Positions 44,083 to 53,576 of a DNA stretch of 62,182 nt are shown here, one piece after another. Both the position numbers and the translations under genes were made by a program. This stretch comes from Betaproteobacteria bacterium (GTDB taxonomy: Bacteria; Pseudomonadota; Gammaproteobacteria; Burkholderiales; SG8-39): NCBI GenBank assembly GCA_947482825.1, contig CANKMT010000020.1, positions 1 through 62,182 of the forward strand. Direction: 5' to 3'. Position 1 is the first letter of the stretch. Every line of letters begins with the position of its first letter. Under the pieces are notes generated by a model that made no database searches, had not been told where the DNA came from, and saw nothing but the letters and a program-made list of their open reading frames with translations.

Positions 44083-45080
44083 ACCAGACCGAATTCCCTG
44101 GCCAGAAGCTCATACGACCGATGCCGCGGCGCAGGATCGAAGGTCCACGTGACGACCACCAGCTCGTCCAACTCGAGCCGCCCGGCAAGTTCGTTGAGCT
44201 TGTCCGCCACCTGCCTGCCGGTGCCCACGAAAGCTTTCTTGCGCAATCGTTCGACGACCGCCAGGTCCGCATCGGTATACGGGTACGCGGCCGCCTCCTC
44301 CGGCGAAACCAGCGGAGTGCGCAGACCGCGCTCGAACCCGATGCGCCACAGCTCCCTCGTCTTCAGCAGCCGCCAGGCTTCCTCTTCGGTGTCCGCAGCA
44401 AGCGCCCAGACGCAGATCGTTGCCTGCGGCTTTGGATGATCGACACTGGGACGGTAATTCTTCCGATAAAGCTCCAGTGCCTGCTCGGTGCCGCGGCCGT
44501 CGGTGAAGAAATAGGCGAACGCATACGGCAAACCGAAATGCGCTGCGAGCTGCGCTCCGTAGTCCGAACTGCCTAGGATCCACAGCTCGGGGCGCGTCGG
44601 GCCCGTCGGGTGCGCCTTGATCGCGCGGTAAGGGTGGCCTTCCTGAAGCGGCACGCCCGCGAGCCACGCATGCAGGTCGATCACCTGCTGCGGAAACTCA
44701 TCGGCCGCGTTCGAGTACGGGTTGAGGGCCATCGAGGTCAGCCGGTCCGACCCGGGCGCCCGTCCCACGCCAAGGTCGATGCGGCCCGGCGCGATGCCTT
44801 CGAGTACGCGGAACTGCTCGGCGACCTTGAGCGCCGAGTAATGCGGGAGCATCACGCCCGCGCTGCCGATGCGGATGCGCCCAGTGGTGGCCGCAATGGC
44901 GGCCATGAGCACCTCGGGCGCAGTGCCGACGATGCTGTTGCTGTTGTGGTGCTCGGACACCCAGTAGCGGTGGTAGCCGAGGCGGTCGCAATGCTGCGCG
45001 AGTTCGATGCTCTCGCGGATCGCGGCCGATTGCGGGCGGTTGTTCGATGCAGTCGACTGGTCGAGAACGGAGAGTTTCAT
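44079..45080 (-). CDS. LLM-class flavin-dependent oxidoreductase
   Basis: A 333-residue luciferase-like monooxygenase of the short alkanal-type group. SVLDQSTA..., HCDRLGYHRYWVSEHHNSNSIVGTAPEVLMAAIAA and GVMLPHYSALKVAEQFRVLEGIAPGRIDLGVGRAPG are family signatures that bind FMN and the substrate. The substrate is unknown. ATG 45080 is 15 bases from the stop of the HepT gene, so it may be read together with the toxin-antitoxin pair. Confidence 0.92.
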   Translation of the reverse strand: MKLSVLDQSTASNNRPQSAAIRESIELAQHCDRLGYHRYWVSEHHNSNSIVGTAPEVLMAAIAATTGRIRIGSAGVMLPHYSALKVAEQFRVLEGIAPGRIDLGVGRAPGSDRLTSMALNPYSNAADEFPQQVIDLHAWLAGVPLQEGHPYRAIKAHPTGPTRPELWILGSSDYGAQLAAHFGLPYAFAYFFTDGRGTEQALELYRKNYRPSVDHPKPQATICVWALAADTEEEAWRLLKTRELWRIGFERGLRTPLVSPEEAAAYPYTDADLAVVERLRKKAFVGTGRQVADKLNELAGRLELDELVVVTWTFDPAPRHRSYELLAREFGLV

Positions 45081-45095
45081 GAATCCGGGCGGCCT

Positions 45096-45467
45096 CTAGC
45101 CTTTAGTGACAGTCGAATCGTTGCCAACGTCGAAGCGTTTCCTGATCTGCTTTGCGTGCTCCAGTATTTGGGGCACGTGCTGCGTCGCAGCCTCCCAGAC
45201 GATCTGCGACTCTACGGCAAAGTAGTGATGCGCGATCAGGTCGCGCATTCGCGCCGGACCCGTCCAATCTCCTTCCGGAACGGCGGACTTCGCCTCCTCG
45301 GGAAGCATCTTGACTGCCTCGCCGATGACCTCGAGATTGAACAGCACGGCATCGAACAGCAACTCGTCGCGAGCAAACCCCTCGAATGCCTTGCCCTTCA
45401 GGAAGCGCTGGATCTTTTCCGCGCTCTCGATCAGATCGTCCAGATAGAGAAGCCAGTCACGCGACAC
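45096..45467 (-). CDS. hepT: HepT-like HEPN toxin
   Basis: A 123-residue HEPN-domain ribonuclease. The motif R-x4-H-x-Y is present as RDLIAHHY (about residues 73-80), the catalytic and AMPylation-target motif of HepT. It overlaps the upstream nucleotidyltransferase gene by 11 bases, the standard mntA-hepT order. In studied systems MntA inactivates HepT by adding AMP to the Tyr. Function here is inferred from both intact motifs. Confidence 0.9.
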   Translation of the reverse strand: MSRDWLLYLDDLIESAEKIQRFLKGKAFEGFARDELLFDAVLFNLEVIGEAVKMLPEEAKSAVPEGDWTGPARMRDLIAHHYFAVESQIVWEAATQHVPQILEHAKQIRKRFDVGNDSTVTKG

Positions 45468-45750
45468 GAACGAGATCTCGCTCCACGTGCCGGCGCGCCC
45501 GGGGTTTGAGTCCTGCCTCGGTCACGAGATCTACGGACCTGCCGAGCATCGCCTCGAGGTAGTCCTTGAGATCAAAGTACCCGCGAAACGTAGCCGAGCC
45601 TTCAAACTCCACCAGAACGTCCACGTCACTGTTGTCGCGCATCTCGTCTCGGGCTACCGACCCGAAGAGTCCCAGCCGCTTGACTCCGAAACGCGCTGCG
45701 ATTTCCGGCGTTCGTGCGGTCAGCGCTGCGAGGACTTGCTGGCGATTCAT
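45457..45750 (-). CDS. mntA: MntA-like nucleotidyltransferase antitoxin
   Basis: A 97-residue minimal nucleotidyltransferase. GSVARDEMRDNSDVDV fits GSX10DXD exactly (about residues 30-44), the metal- and ATP-binding motif of MntA. It precedes and overlaps hepT. ATG 45750 gives the normal N-terminal helix (QQVLAALTARTPEI). Confidence 0.9.
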   Translation of the reverse strand: MNRQQVLAALTARTPEIAARFGVKRLGLFGSVARDEMRDNSDVDVLVEFEGSATFRGYFDLKDYLEAMLGRSVDLVTEAGLKPRARRHVERDLVRVA

Positions 45751-45892
45751 GGCTATTTCACCCAGGTTGGCTGCAAGCCATTCTATCAGTCAGTTCTTGC
45801 CGGTTCTTTCTTGGCCCCAGCCGTATTCGTGTCGGAATTGTGATTCGAGCCGCCAGAGGGGCAGAATGCAGGCCTGACGAAAGGAGAATCGC

Positions 45893-47923
45893 ATGCCAAC
45901 CCAGAAAGCCAGCGTCTGCCCTCTCGACTGCCCGGATACCTGCAGCCTCTCGGTGACGGTCGAAGACAACCGCGTGACCGCAGTCCACGGGTCGAAGGCC
46001 AACCCGCTAACGCGTGGTGCCATATGCGCAAAGGTCGCCAACTACTACCCGGAATTCGTGCACGGCACGAACCGGCTGCGCCATCCGATGAAGAGCGTAG
46101 GCGCGAAAGGCGAAGGCCGGTTCGAGCGCATTTCCTGGGAGGAGGCCCTCGATATCATCCATGAACGCGTCGGCGAGGTGATCTCCCGCCATGGCCCGCA
46201 GGCGGTGCTGCCGTTCAACTACGCCGGCCCGCACGGGATGCTCGCGGGGGATTCGATGTCGCTGCGCTTCTTCCACAAGATGGGAGCGTCGCTGCTCAGC
46301 CGCCGGCCGTTGTGCGGCGGCGTGCGCGGCGAGGCCTATGCGGGCACTTTCGGGGCGGCGCCCGGCACCCCGCTGCAGCAGGTCAGCCTCGCGAAGCTGG
46401 TCATCGTCTGGGGCAACAACGCGACGGCCTGCAACCTGCACCTGATGCGCCATATCAACGCTGCGAAACGCAACGGCGCAAAGCTGGTGGTCATCGACCC
46501 CAAGCGGGTCAAGGTCGCCGAGCAGGCGCACCTTCACCTCGCGATCCGCCCGGGCACCGACGTGGTCCTCGCGTGGTCGCTCGCGGTCGAACTGGAAAGG
46601 CTGGGCGGGCTCGATCACGCCTTCATCGAGCAGCACGTGTTCGGCTTCGCGCCCTTCATGGAGCGCGCACGCGAATACCCGCCGGAAGTCGCGGCGGAGA
46701 TCTGCGGCATTCCGGCCGAGGACATCCGCACGCTGGCCCGTTGGTACATGGATGCGACGCCCGCCGTGATCGCCTGGGGCAACGGCCTGGAGCGAAACCA
46801 GAACGGCGGATCGGGAATGCGCGCGATTGCGGCGCTGCCGGCGCTGGCGGGCAAGTTCGGCGTCCCGGGCGGCGGCCTGGTCGGTGGGGCGGGGAACGCA
46901 TTCCCCAAGACGCCCGACCTGCTCGCGCGGCCCGACCTGGTGCCCAAGGGGACGCGCACGATCAACATCATCGACGTGGCCAAGGCTATTCTCGACGACC
47001 ACCTCGCCCCTCCCGTCAAGGCGCTGTTCATCTACAACCACAACCCGGTGATCGTGCATCCGGAGCAGAACCGGATGAAGCAGGCCCTTGCTCGCGACGA
47101 CCTGTTCATCATCGGCATCGAAGTGGCGATGACCGACAGCATGGCCTACGCGGACGTGATTCTGCCCGCCTGTACCCACTTCGAACACGCTGATGTGTAC
47201 ACCGCGTACGGCCAGCAATACTTGCAACGCGCCGAGGCGGTGATTCCTCCGGTCGGCGAGAGCCTGCCGAACACCGAGATCTTCCGCCGGCTCGCGGCCC
47301 GTTTCGGGTTCGACGATGCTGCGTTCAAGGCCAGCGATGTGGAACTCATGGACGCCGGCCTGGACCGTGCCGATCCCCGCATGCAGGGCTTTCGGCCGAG
47401 CGAGCTGCCGACGGACCGCGCGCTTCGCATGGAGTACGGGGGCGAGGAGCCGGTGCTGTTCGGCAACGTCCTGCCGAAGACGCCGAGCGGCAAGATCGAG
47501 CTGGAATCCGCCTTGCTCGGCGCGCGTTATGGCGCTGCGCTGCCCACGTATCGCCCTATCGAATCAACGTTTCCTCTCGCGCTGATCACTCCGGCCTCCG
47601 ACAAGCGGACCACTTCGACTTTCGGCGGCCTGGCAGCCAACGACGCGACGCCAGTGCTGGAGATGCATCCCGACGACGCGCGGGCGCGCGGCTTGCGCGA
47701 AGGCGCCTGGGTCAAGGTTTGGAACGACCTGGGCGAAGTGCACCTGCCGCTTGCCATCACCGACGCGATCCGCGCCGGCGTGGTGTGCTCCGAAAAGGGT
47801 GCGTGGTTCAAGACCAGCCGCAACGGCCAGACCGTGTCTGCGCTCGCCCCGTCGCACAAGGCCGACCTCTCCGAAGGGGCTTGCTACAACGATGCGCGGG
47901 TCGAGGTGGCGGCGCTCGCCTGA
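45893..47923 (+). CDS. Molybdopterin (bis-MGD) oxidoreductase
   Basis: A 676-residue DMSO-reductase-superfamily protein. The N-terminal 4Fe-4S site is CPLDCPDTC...C (C-x3-C-x3-C and a fourth Cys in GAICAK, about residue 46). LCGGVRGEAYAG lies near the expected Mo-ligand loop, V-W-G-N-N-A-T binds the cofactor, and LAANDATPVLEMHPDDARARG begins the C-terminal molydop-binding domain. No signal peptide is present, so it is cytoplasmic; no redox partner gene is adjacent. AAAGGAG precedes the ATG. The physiological substrate is unknown. Confidence 0.9.
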   Translation: MPTQKASVCPLDCPDTCSLSVTVEDNRVTAVHGSKANPLTRGAICAKVANYYPEFVHGTNRLRHPMKSVGAKGEGRFERISWEEALDIIHERVGEVISRHGPQAVLPFNYAGPHGMLAGDSMSLRFFHKMGASLLSRRPLCGGVRGEAYAGTFGAAPGTPLQQVSLAKLVIVWGNNATACNLHLMRHINAAKRNGAKLVVIDPKRVKVAEQAHLHLAIRPGTDVVLAWSLAVELERLGGLDHAFIEQHVFGFAPFMERAREYPPEVAAEICGIPAEDIRTLARWYMDATPAVIAWGNGLERNQNGGSGMRAIAALPALAGKFGVPGGGLVGGAGNAFPKTPDLLARPDLVPKGTRTINIIDVAKAILDDHLAPPVKALFIYNHNPVIVHPEQNRMKQALARDDLFIIGIEVAMTDSMAYADVILPACTHFEHADVYTAYGQQYLQRAEAVIPPVGESLPNTEIFRRLAARFGFDDAAFKASDVELMDAGLDRADPRMQGFRPSELPTDRALRMEYGGEEPVLFGNVLPKTPSGKIELESALLGARYGAALPTYRPIESTFPLALITPASDKRTTSTFGGLAANDATPVLEMHPDDARARGLREGAWVKVWNDLGEVHLPLAITDAIRAGVVCSEKGAWFKTSRNGQTVSALAPSHKADLSEGACYNDARVEVAALA

Positions 47924-47928
47924 GCGCC

Positions 47929-48229
47929 CTACCTGAAAGGCACCTCGACTATCGCCTTGATCGTCCAGCGATCTGTTGCGTTGTTGAGGCCCCTGCCCAG
48001 GCCGACATTGAACGCCCAGGGCTTGCGGTCGTAGTCCATGACGAAGTAAAGCGTATTTTCCTGGAGCGAGCCCGGACTCGCCGGGCTTGCTGATGTCGTC
48101 GGAGACTCCAAGGGCCTTGGGCGGCAGGAACGCCATGCCGCACAGGAGCGCGAGTCCGGCCGACATTTGTACCGACAGCGATACACGAACCGACCGGAGA
48201 GCCAATATCCACGAGGTCAAAACAAACAC
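47929..48229 (-). pseudogene. Possible frameshifted small exported protein
   Basis: Two leftward frames together look like one broken gene. From ATG 48229 comes a signal-peptide-like start (SVQMSAGLALLCGMAFLPPKALG). About 55 codons in, the neighbouring frame continues with ENTLYFVMDYDRKPWAFNVGLGRG and ATDRWTIKAIVEVPFR before TAG at 47929. The tail resembles a C-terminal beta-strand pair of an outer-membrane-type protein. A frameshift near 48060-48075 would join them. The intact protein would still be short, so this may be a remnant. Confidence 0.35.
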
Positions 48230-48252
48230 AATGTTTTAGATTCTCGCCCGGC

Positions 48253-49659
48253 TCAGGTACGTGCCGCGATGTAGGCCTTGACCTTCGCGGCGTCCGCATC
48301 GACGATCTCGAAGCGCTGCGGCAACGACTCCAGCTTCTCGAATCCCGCCGGCCGGTCAGGCTGGCGCCCGAGCGCCTCGTGGATCGTCTCGGAGAACTTC
48401 GCCGGCTGCGCTGTTTCGAGGCAGACCATCGGCACGCCTTGCTCGCGGAACTGCAGCCCGACCCTGATGCCATCGGCGGTGTGAGTATCGACAATTACGC
48501 CGTGGTCTTCGTGGATGCCACGGATCGTCGCGATGCGGTCGGCGTGGGTGGAGGAGCCCGAACTGAACCCGGTAGCGGCGATCATGTCGCGAAATTTCTC
48601 CCCCGAGAGGTCGAAAGACCCAGTCGCATCGAGCTGCCCCCAAAGAGCCTTGAGCCGCAGGGGGTCCCGCCGCAGCAGGTCGGCGACATAGCGCTCGAAA
48701 TTGGACGCCTTCGAAATATCCATCGACGGGCTCGAGGTGGCGTGCACTTCGGAACTCTTCCTCACGCGATAGCGGCCGGTGCGGATGAATTCATCCAGCA
48801 CGTTGTTCTCGTTGGTCGCGAGGATCAATCGCTTGATCGGCAGGCCCATGCTGCGCGCGATATGCCCGGCGCAGATGTTGCCGAAATTTCCCGAGGGCAC
48901 CGAGAAGCTCACCACTTCATCGTTCGTCTTCGTCGCCGCGAAGTAGCCCTTGAAGTAATACACGACCTGCGCCGCGACGCGCGCCCAGTTGATCGAATTG
49001 ACCGTGCCGATACGGTGCTTGGCCTTGAAGGCGGCGTCGTTCGACACCGCCTTGACGATATCCTGGCAATCGTCGAACACGCCCCGGGCCGCTAGGTTGA
49101 AGATGTTCGGGTCCTGCAGCGAGAACATCTGCGCGGCCTGGAAAGGGCTCGTGCGGCCGTGCGGCGAGAGCATGAAGACGCGGATGCCTTTTTTGCCGCG
49201 CATTGCGTACTCCGCGGCCGAGCCGGTGTCGCCCGAGGTGGCGCCGAGGATGTTCAGCTCCCGGCTCTCCTTCGCAAGCACGTACTCGAACAGGTTGCCG
49301 AGCAGCTGCATCGCGAGGTCCTTGAACGCCAGCGTCGGCCCGTTCGACAGGCCGAGGATGTGCAGCCCGGGCTCGAGCGTCCTCAACGGGGTGATGTCGT
49401 CGCTCGCGAAGATCGCCTTCGTGTAGGTCCGGTCGATCATCGCCTTCAGGTCCGCGGCGGGAATGTCCCCGGCGAATTTCGACAGGATCGCGAAAGCGAG
49501 CTGCGGGTAGTTCATGGCCCGCATCGCCTTCAGCTCGGGCAAAAGGATATGGGGGTAGCGCTCAGGGACGAACAGCCCGCCGTCCTCGGCGAGCCCTTCG
49601 AGCAGGATGGCAGTGAACGGTTTGGGTGCGTCTTCCCCGCGAGTGCTGACGTAGTTCAC
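48253..49659 (-). CDS. thrC: Threonine synthase
   Basis: A 468-residue PLP enzyme making threonine from O-phosphohomoserine. MNYVSTRGEDAPKPFTAILLEGLAEDGGLFVPE is the family N-terminus, and the PLP Lys lies in LSNGPTLAFKDLAMQ (about residue 108). GATSGDTGSAA and SVPSGNFGNICAGHIA bind phosphate and substrate. It starts at GTG 49659, immediately after the homoserine dehydrogenase stop, so hom-thrC are one operon. Standard betaproteobacterial layout. Confidence 0.97.
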   Translation of the reverse strand: MNYVSTRGEDAPKPFTAILLEGLAEDGGLFVPERYPHILLPELKAMRAMNYPQLAFAILSKFAGDIPAADLKAMIDRTYTKAIFASDDITPLRTLEPGLHILGLSNGPTLAFKDLAMQLLGNLFEYVLAKESRELNILGATSGDTGSAAEYAMRGKKGIRVFMLSPHGRTSPFQAAQMFSLQDPNIFNLAARGVFDDCQDIVKAVSNDAAFKAKHRIGTVNSINWARVAAQVVYYFKGYFAATKTNDEVVSFSVPSGNFGNICAGHIARSMGLPIKRLILATNENNVLDEFIRTGRYRVRKSSEVHATSSPSMDISKASNFERYVADLLRRDPLRLKALWGQLDATGSFDLSGEKFRDMIAATGFSSGSSTHADRIATIRGIHEDHGVIVDTHTADGIRVGLQFREQGVPMVCLETAQPAKFSETIHEALGRQPDRPAGFEKLESLPQRFEIVDADAAKVKAYIAART

Positions 49660-51018
49660 TTAAAGCAGCTCTTCCAGACGGATGCGCGTGACTTTGCCGA
49701 CGACCGTGCGCAGCTTCTCGATCTTGCGGATCGCGCCATCGACGTTCTTTTCGATCGCCTGGTGCGTGAGCAGCACGATGTCGACGCGGCTTTCGCCTTC
49801 GGCCGGTTCCTTCTGCACCATTGCGTCGATCGAGATCGACGCATCGGCGAGGATGCGCGTGAGATCGGCGAGCACGCCGGGCTTGTCCAGCACCCGCATG
49901 CGCAGGTAGTACGAGGTCTCCACTGCCCCCATCGGAAGCACCGGGATGTCGGACAGCTGGTCGGGTTGGAACGCGAGGTGCGGCACGCGATGCTCGGGGT
50001 CGGAGGTGATCAGGCGCGTCACGTCGACGAGATCCGCCACCACGGCGCTCGCCGTGGGCATGCTTCCGGCGCCGGCGCCGTAGTAGAGCGTCGGTCCGAC
50101 GGCATCGCCCTTGACGAGGATGCCGTTCATGACGCCCTCGACGTTGGCGATCAACCGCCGCGTGGGCACCAGCGTCGGGTGCACGCGCAGCTCGATGCCC
50201 GCCTTGACTCGCTTGGTGATGCCGAGCAGCTTGATGCGGTAGCCGAGTTCCTCTGCGTATCGGATGTCATCCTGTGTGAGCTTCGAGATCCCCTCGGTGT
50301 AGGCCTTGGAGAATTGCATCGGGATGCCGAACGCGATGGCCGACATGATGGTCAGCTTGTGCGCGGCATCCACGCCCTCGATGTCGAACGTGGGGTCGGC
50401 TTCCGCGTACCCGCGCTTCTGCGCCTCGGCCAGCACGGTGGCGAATGGCAGGCCCTTGTCGCGCATCTCCGACAGGATGAAGTTGGACGTGCCGTTGATG
50501 ATGCCGGCGATCCACTCGATCCGGTTTGCAGCGAGGCCTTCGCGCAGCGCCTTGATGATCGGGATGCCGCCGGCAACCGCAGCCTCGAAAGCGACCATCA
50601 CGCCCCGCTTCTGCGCCGCCGCGAAGATCTCGTTGCCGTGCGTGGCGAGCAGGGCCTTGTTGGCGGTGACCACGTGCTTGCCATTGCGAATCGCCTCGAG
50701 CACCAGGTCCTTGGCGATCGTGTAGCCGCCGATCAGCTCGATCACGATGTCTACGTCGGGGGAACGCACCACCTCGAACGCATCGCCGACGACCCTGGCC
50801 TTGCCCTTGACGATCGAGCGGGCGTGCTCGAGCGCCTTGTCGGCGACCAGGGTGATGCCGATCGCGCGCCCGGCGCGACGCTGGATTTCGTCCGCGTTCC
50901 GGCGCAGGACTTCCCATGTGCCGCTGCCGACCGTCCCGATGCCGAGCAGCCCGACGCGGATCGGCTTGTGGCCGGGTTTGGAAGCACGTCCTGCCTTGAG
51001 GTTTGCCGCTGCCTTCAT
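49660..51018 (-). CDS. hom: Homoserine dehydrogenase
   Basis: A 452-residue enzyme reducing aspartate semialdehyde to homoserine. [16 protein letters not shown] (about 25-40) is the nucleotide-binding site, and [14 protein letters not shown] and [19 protein letters not shown] form the catalytic domain. A C-terminal ACT domain (about 370-450, [20 protein letters not shown]) indicates feedback control by threonine. Its start codon overlaps the aminotransferase stop (ATGA). Confidence 0.97.
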   Translation of the reverse strand: MKAAANLKAGRASKPGHKPIRVGLLGIGTVGSGTWEVLRRNADEIQRRAGRAIGITLVADKALEHARSIVKGKARVVGDAFEVVRSPDVDIVIELIGGYTIAKDLVLEAIRNGKHVVTANKALLATHGNEIFAAAQKRGVMVAFEAAVAGGIPIIKALREGLAANRIEWIAGIINGTSNFILSEMRDKGLPFATVLAEAQKRGYAEADPTFDIEGVDAAHKLTIMSAIAFGIPMQFSKAYTEGISKLTQDDIRYAEELGYRIKLLGITKRVKAGIELRVHPTLVPTRRLIANVEGVMNGILVKGDAVGPTLYYGAGAGSMPTASAVVADLVDVTRLITSDPEHRVPHLAFQPDQLSDIPVLPMGAVETSYYLRMRVLDKPGVLADLTRILADASISIDAMVQKEPAEGESRVDIVLLTHQAIEKNVDGAIRKIEKLRTVVGKVTRIRLEELL

Positions 51019-52202
51019 TTGATCAACCCATCCTTCTTGAACATTTCCCGCACTCCACGCACGGCCTGGCGCAGCCGGTGCTCGTTTTCGATCAGCGCGA
51101 TCCTCACATGGTCATCGCCGTAGTCGCCGAAGCCGATGCCCGGCGAGACCGCGATCTTGGCCTCCTCCAGAAGCCTCTTCGCGAACTCGAGCGAGCCCAT
51201 TGCGGCATAGTGTTCCGGGACCTTCGCCCAAACGTACATCGAGGCCTTCGGGTTCTCGACCATCCAGCCGATGTCGTGCAGGCCCCTGACCATCACGTCG
51301 CGGCGCTTCTGGTACTTGAGGCGGATCTCCTCGACGCATTCCTGCGGCCCATCCAGCGCGACAATCGACGCGATCTGGATCGGCGCGAATGTGCCGTAGT
51401 CGTGGTAGCTCTTGATGCGTCCGAGCGCGTGCACGAGCTCCTTGTTGCCGACCATGAACCCGATCCTCCAGCCGGCCATGTTGTAGCTCTTGGACATGGT
51501 GAAGAATTCAACCGCAACGTCGCGCGCGCCGGGCACTTGCATGATGGAAGGAGCTTTGTAGCCGTCGAACGTGATGTCTGCATAGGCGAGGTCGTGCACC
51601 ACGAGGATGTCGTGCTTCCTGGCCAGGGCCACGATGCGCTCGAAGAACTCCAGCTCGACGCACATCGCCGTGGGATTCGACGGGAAACCAAGCACCAGCA
51701 TCTTTGGCTTGGGAATCAATTCGCGGATCGCGCGCTCGGCTTCCTCGAAGAAATCCACGCCGGGCGTCATGCGCACCGAGCGGATATCCGCACCGGCGAT
51801 GATCGCGCCGTAGATGTGGATCGGGTACGAGGGGTTCGGCACCAGGACGGTATCGCCGCGCTCCAGCGTCGCGAGCATAAGGTGCGCCAGGCCCTCCTTG
51901 GAGCCGATCGTGACGATGGCTTCGGAATCCGGATCGAGTGCCACATCGTAGCGACGCTGGTACCAGTCGCAGATCGCCTTGCGCAACCGAGGGATGCCCT
52001 TGGAAACCGAGTAGCCGTGCGTGTCCTGGCGCTGCGCCGCCTCGACCAGCTTGTCGACGATGTGCGGCGGCGTGGGGCCGTCGGGATTGCCCATCGACAG
52101 GTCGATGATGTCCTCACCGCGCCGCCGCGCCGCCATCTTGAGTTCGGCGGTGATATTGAATACGTACGGCGGCAGGCGTTTGATCCGGCTGAACTCTCGC
52201 AT
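51015..52202 (-). CDS. alaC: AlaC-type PLP aminotransferase
   Basis: A 395-residue class I aminotransferase. [22 protein letters not shown] is the start of the fold, and the PLP Lys is in [16 protein letters not shown] (about residue 236). It is the pyridoxal enzyme annotated as AlaC or aspartate/alanine aminotransferase in betaproteobacteria, where it precedes hom-thrC. It likely supplies or removes amino groups in alanine or aspartate-family metabolism. A TAGGAAG ribosome site precedes ATG 52202. Confidence 0.9.
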   Translation of the reverse strand: MREFSRIKRLPPYVFNITAELKMAARRRGEDIIDLSMGNPDGPTPPHIVDKLVEAAQRQDTHGYSVSKGIPRLRKAICDWYQRRYDVALDPDSEAIVTIGSKEGLAHLMLATLERGDTVLVPNPSYPIHIYGAIIAGADIRSVRMTPGVDFFEEAERAIRELIPKPKMLVLGFPSNPTAMCVELEFFERIVALARKHDILVVHDLAYADITFDGYKAPSIMQVPGARDVAVEFFTMSKSYNMAGWRIGFMVGNKELVHALGRIKSYHDYGTFAPIQIASIVALDGPQECVEEIRLKYQKRRDVMVRGLHDIGWMVENPKASMYVWAKVPEHYAAMGSLEFAKRLLEEAKIAVSPGIGFGDYGDDHVRIALIENEHRLRQAVRGVREMFKKDGLIK

Positions 52203-52235
52203 GGCTTCCTAAAGGCTAAAGCACTGAAAAAAAGA

Positions 52236-52245
52236 TAGAATTCTA
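52236..52245. promoter_or_regulatory. Palindromic -10-like site TAGAATTCTA
   Basis: A perfect 10-base palindrome in the 58-base divergent gap between the alaC-like and Mth938-like genes. It gives TAGAAT, a -10-like hexamer, on both strands. No good -35 boxes are seen. Confidence 0.35.
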
Positions 52246-52260
52246 CCGCGACTCAGTCCC

Positions 52261-52659
52261 TTGATTCACCTTCCACCGCATCCGCCCGAATTGAAACTGC
52301 ATGCCTCCGGCCTCACCAGCCTCAATACCTTTACCGGCTACGGCGCCGGGTTCGTCCTCATTAACGCGGTGCGCCACGAGGGGAACCTCATCGTGATGCC
52401 GGAACTCCTGCAACCATGGGATGCCGGCGGGTTCGAAACGCTGAAACCGGAGGACTTCTGCGGGCTGGCATCCCTGAAACCCGAAGTGGTGCTGCTCGGC
52501 ACCGGAGAGAAAATCCGCTTTCCGCATCCCCGCGTGACGCAGGCCCTTTCGCAAGCGCGCATCGGCGTCGAAATCATGGACAACCAGGCGGCTTGCCGTA
52601 CCTACAACATCCTCATGGCGGAAGAACGCAAAGTCGCCGCCGCCCTACTCTTTGGCTGA
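52261..52659 (+). CDS. Mth938-like domain (DUF498) protein
   Basis: A 132-residue protein of the Mth938/NDUFAF3-like family. NTFTGYGAGFVLIN (about 23-36), PEVVLLGTGEKIRFPHP (about 73-89) and GVEIMDNQAACRTYNILMAEER (about 101-122) are the conserved blocks. Mitochondrial relatives help assemble complex I; the bacterial role is not established. It uses TTG 52261. It is divergent from alaC and upstream of the isomerase-like gene by 6 bases. Confidence 0.88.
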   Translation: MIHLPPHPPELKLHASGLTSLNTFTGYGAGFVLINAVRHEGNLIVMPELLQPWDAGGFETLKPEDFCGLASLKPEVVLLGTGEKIRFPHPRVTQALSQARIGVEIMDNQAACRTYNILMAEERKVAAALLFG

Positions 52660-52665
52660 AAAAAC

Positions 52666-53409
52666 ATGACCGACTCCCTTGGCTGGCGCAAGAAATTCGC
52701 AGTGCTCATCCCCTCGACCAACACGAGCGTGCAGCCGGAGTTCGACGGCATGCGGCCCGAAGGCGTGACCAACCACACCAGCCGGATCCGCATCCCGAAC
52801 AGCCCGCTGGCGAGCGACGAGGATTTCAGGAAGCTGGTCGAGAACATCGCCGCCGCGCAACTGGAGGCGGTCGACGGCGCGATGAGCTGCGAGCCGGATC
52901 ACATCGTGCTCGGGATTTCGGTCGAGACGTTCTGGGGCGGCCTCGAAGCCAGCCGCAAGCTCAACGCGGAGCTCGAAGCGCACACGAAACTCGGTGTCAC
53001 CGGCGGCGCCGAGGCCTGTGCAGCGGCGTTCGCCCAGCTTGGTGTCAAGCGGATCGCGGTACTCACGCCGTATTTCCCGGTCGGCGACAAGAACGTGCAG
53101 CAGTTCTTCGAGGAGTCCGGATACAAAGTCGTGCGGATCAAGGGGCTCAAGTGCGGTTCGCCGACGCTGATCGCGCATGCGACGAAAGAGGAACTGCGGG
53201 CGACGGCAGGCGAGCTGGATGGCGACGATGTCGATGCGGTAATCCAGGTCGGGACGAATCTTGCGTTTGGGGCAGTGGCGGCGAAGATGGAGGCGGAAAG
53301 GAGGAAGCCGATCCTTGCGATCAATACGGCGATCTACTGGAGGTCGCTGAGGAAGAACGGGATCGAGGACAAGGTGAAGGGGTGGGGGAGTTTGCTGGAG
53401 AAGTACTAA
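52666..53409 (+). CDS. Maleate isomerase/arylmalonate decarboxylase family protein
   Basis: A 247-residue member of the Asp/Glu racemase superfamily, closest in layout to maleate cis-trans isomerases (VLIPSTNTSVQPEFDGMRPEGV start, ITPYFPVGDKNV-type middle block). The two catalytic Cys positions are not Cys: the first loop reads L-G-I-S-V-E-T-F-W-G-G and the second V-I-Q-V-G-T-N-L-A-F-G. Isomerisation by the NicE mechanism is therefore unlikely, and another reaction is probable. It lies 34 kb from the nic-like genes. Confidence 0.75.
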   Translation: MTDSLGWRKKFAVLIPSTNTSVQPEFDGMRPEGVTNHTSRIRIPNSPLASDEDFRKLVENIAAAQLEAVDGAMSCEPDHIVLGISVETFWGGLEASRKLNAELEAHTKLGVTGGAEACAAAFAQLGVKRIAVLTPYFPVGDKNVQQFFEESGYKVVRIKGLKCGSPTLIAHATKEELRATAGELDGDDVDAVIQVGTNLAFGAVAAKMEAERRKPILAINTAIYWRSLRKNGIEDKVKGWGSLLEKY

Positions 53410-53448
53410 TTGGACGCATCCGCCTGAGCGGTTCTGGAGGGCGTCGGA

Positions 53449-53518
53449 TCTCATGCTTTTGAGAAATTCTTGCGTTTGCGCGTACGCGCAAACGCGGGAA
53501 TTTCTCAAAAGCATGAGA
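53449..53518. repeat. 70-nt near-perfect hairpin
   Basis: A 35-base arm from 53449 (TCTCATGCTTTTGAGAAATT...) is followed without spacer by its complement ending at 53518. All positions pair except two, and these would be G-U pairs in rightward RNA. The centre is GCGCGTACGCGC. No run of T follows on either side, so it is not a standard intrinsic terminator. Confidence 0.92.
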
Positions 53519-53576
53519 CTTGGGAAATCAAAACAGGCAACGTCGGATATTTGGGCACCAACCTAACAGGAACACC

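Noticed and set aside
52666..53409. Naming this gene nicE
   Set aside because: Both catalytic Cys positions are substituted and it is 34 kb from the nic-like genes.
53449..53518. Reading the large hairpin as a rho-independent terminator
   Set aside because: No T run follows on either strand, and the stem is far longer than usual terminators.
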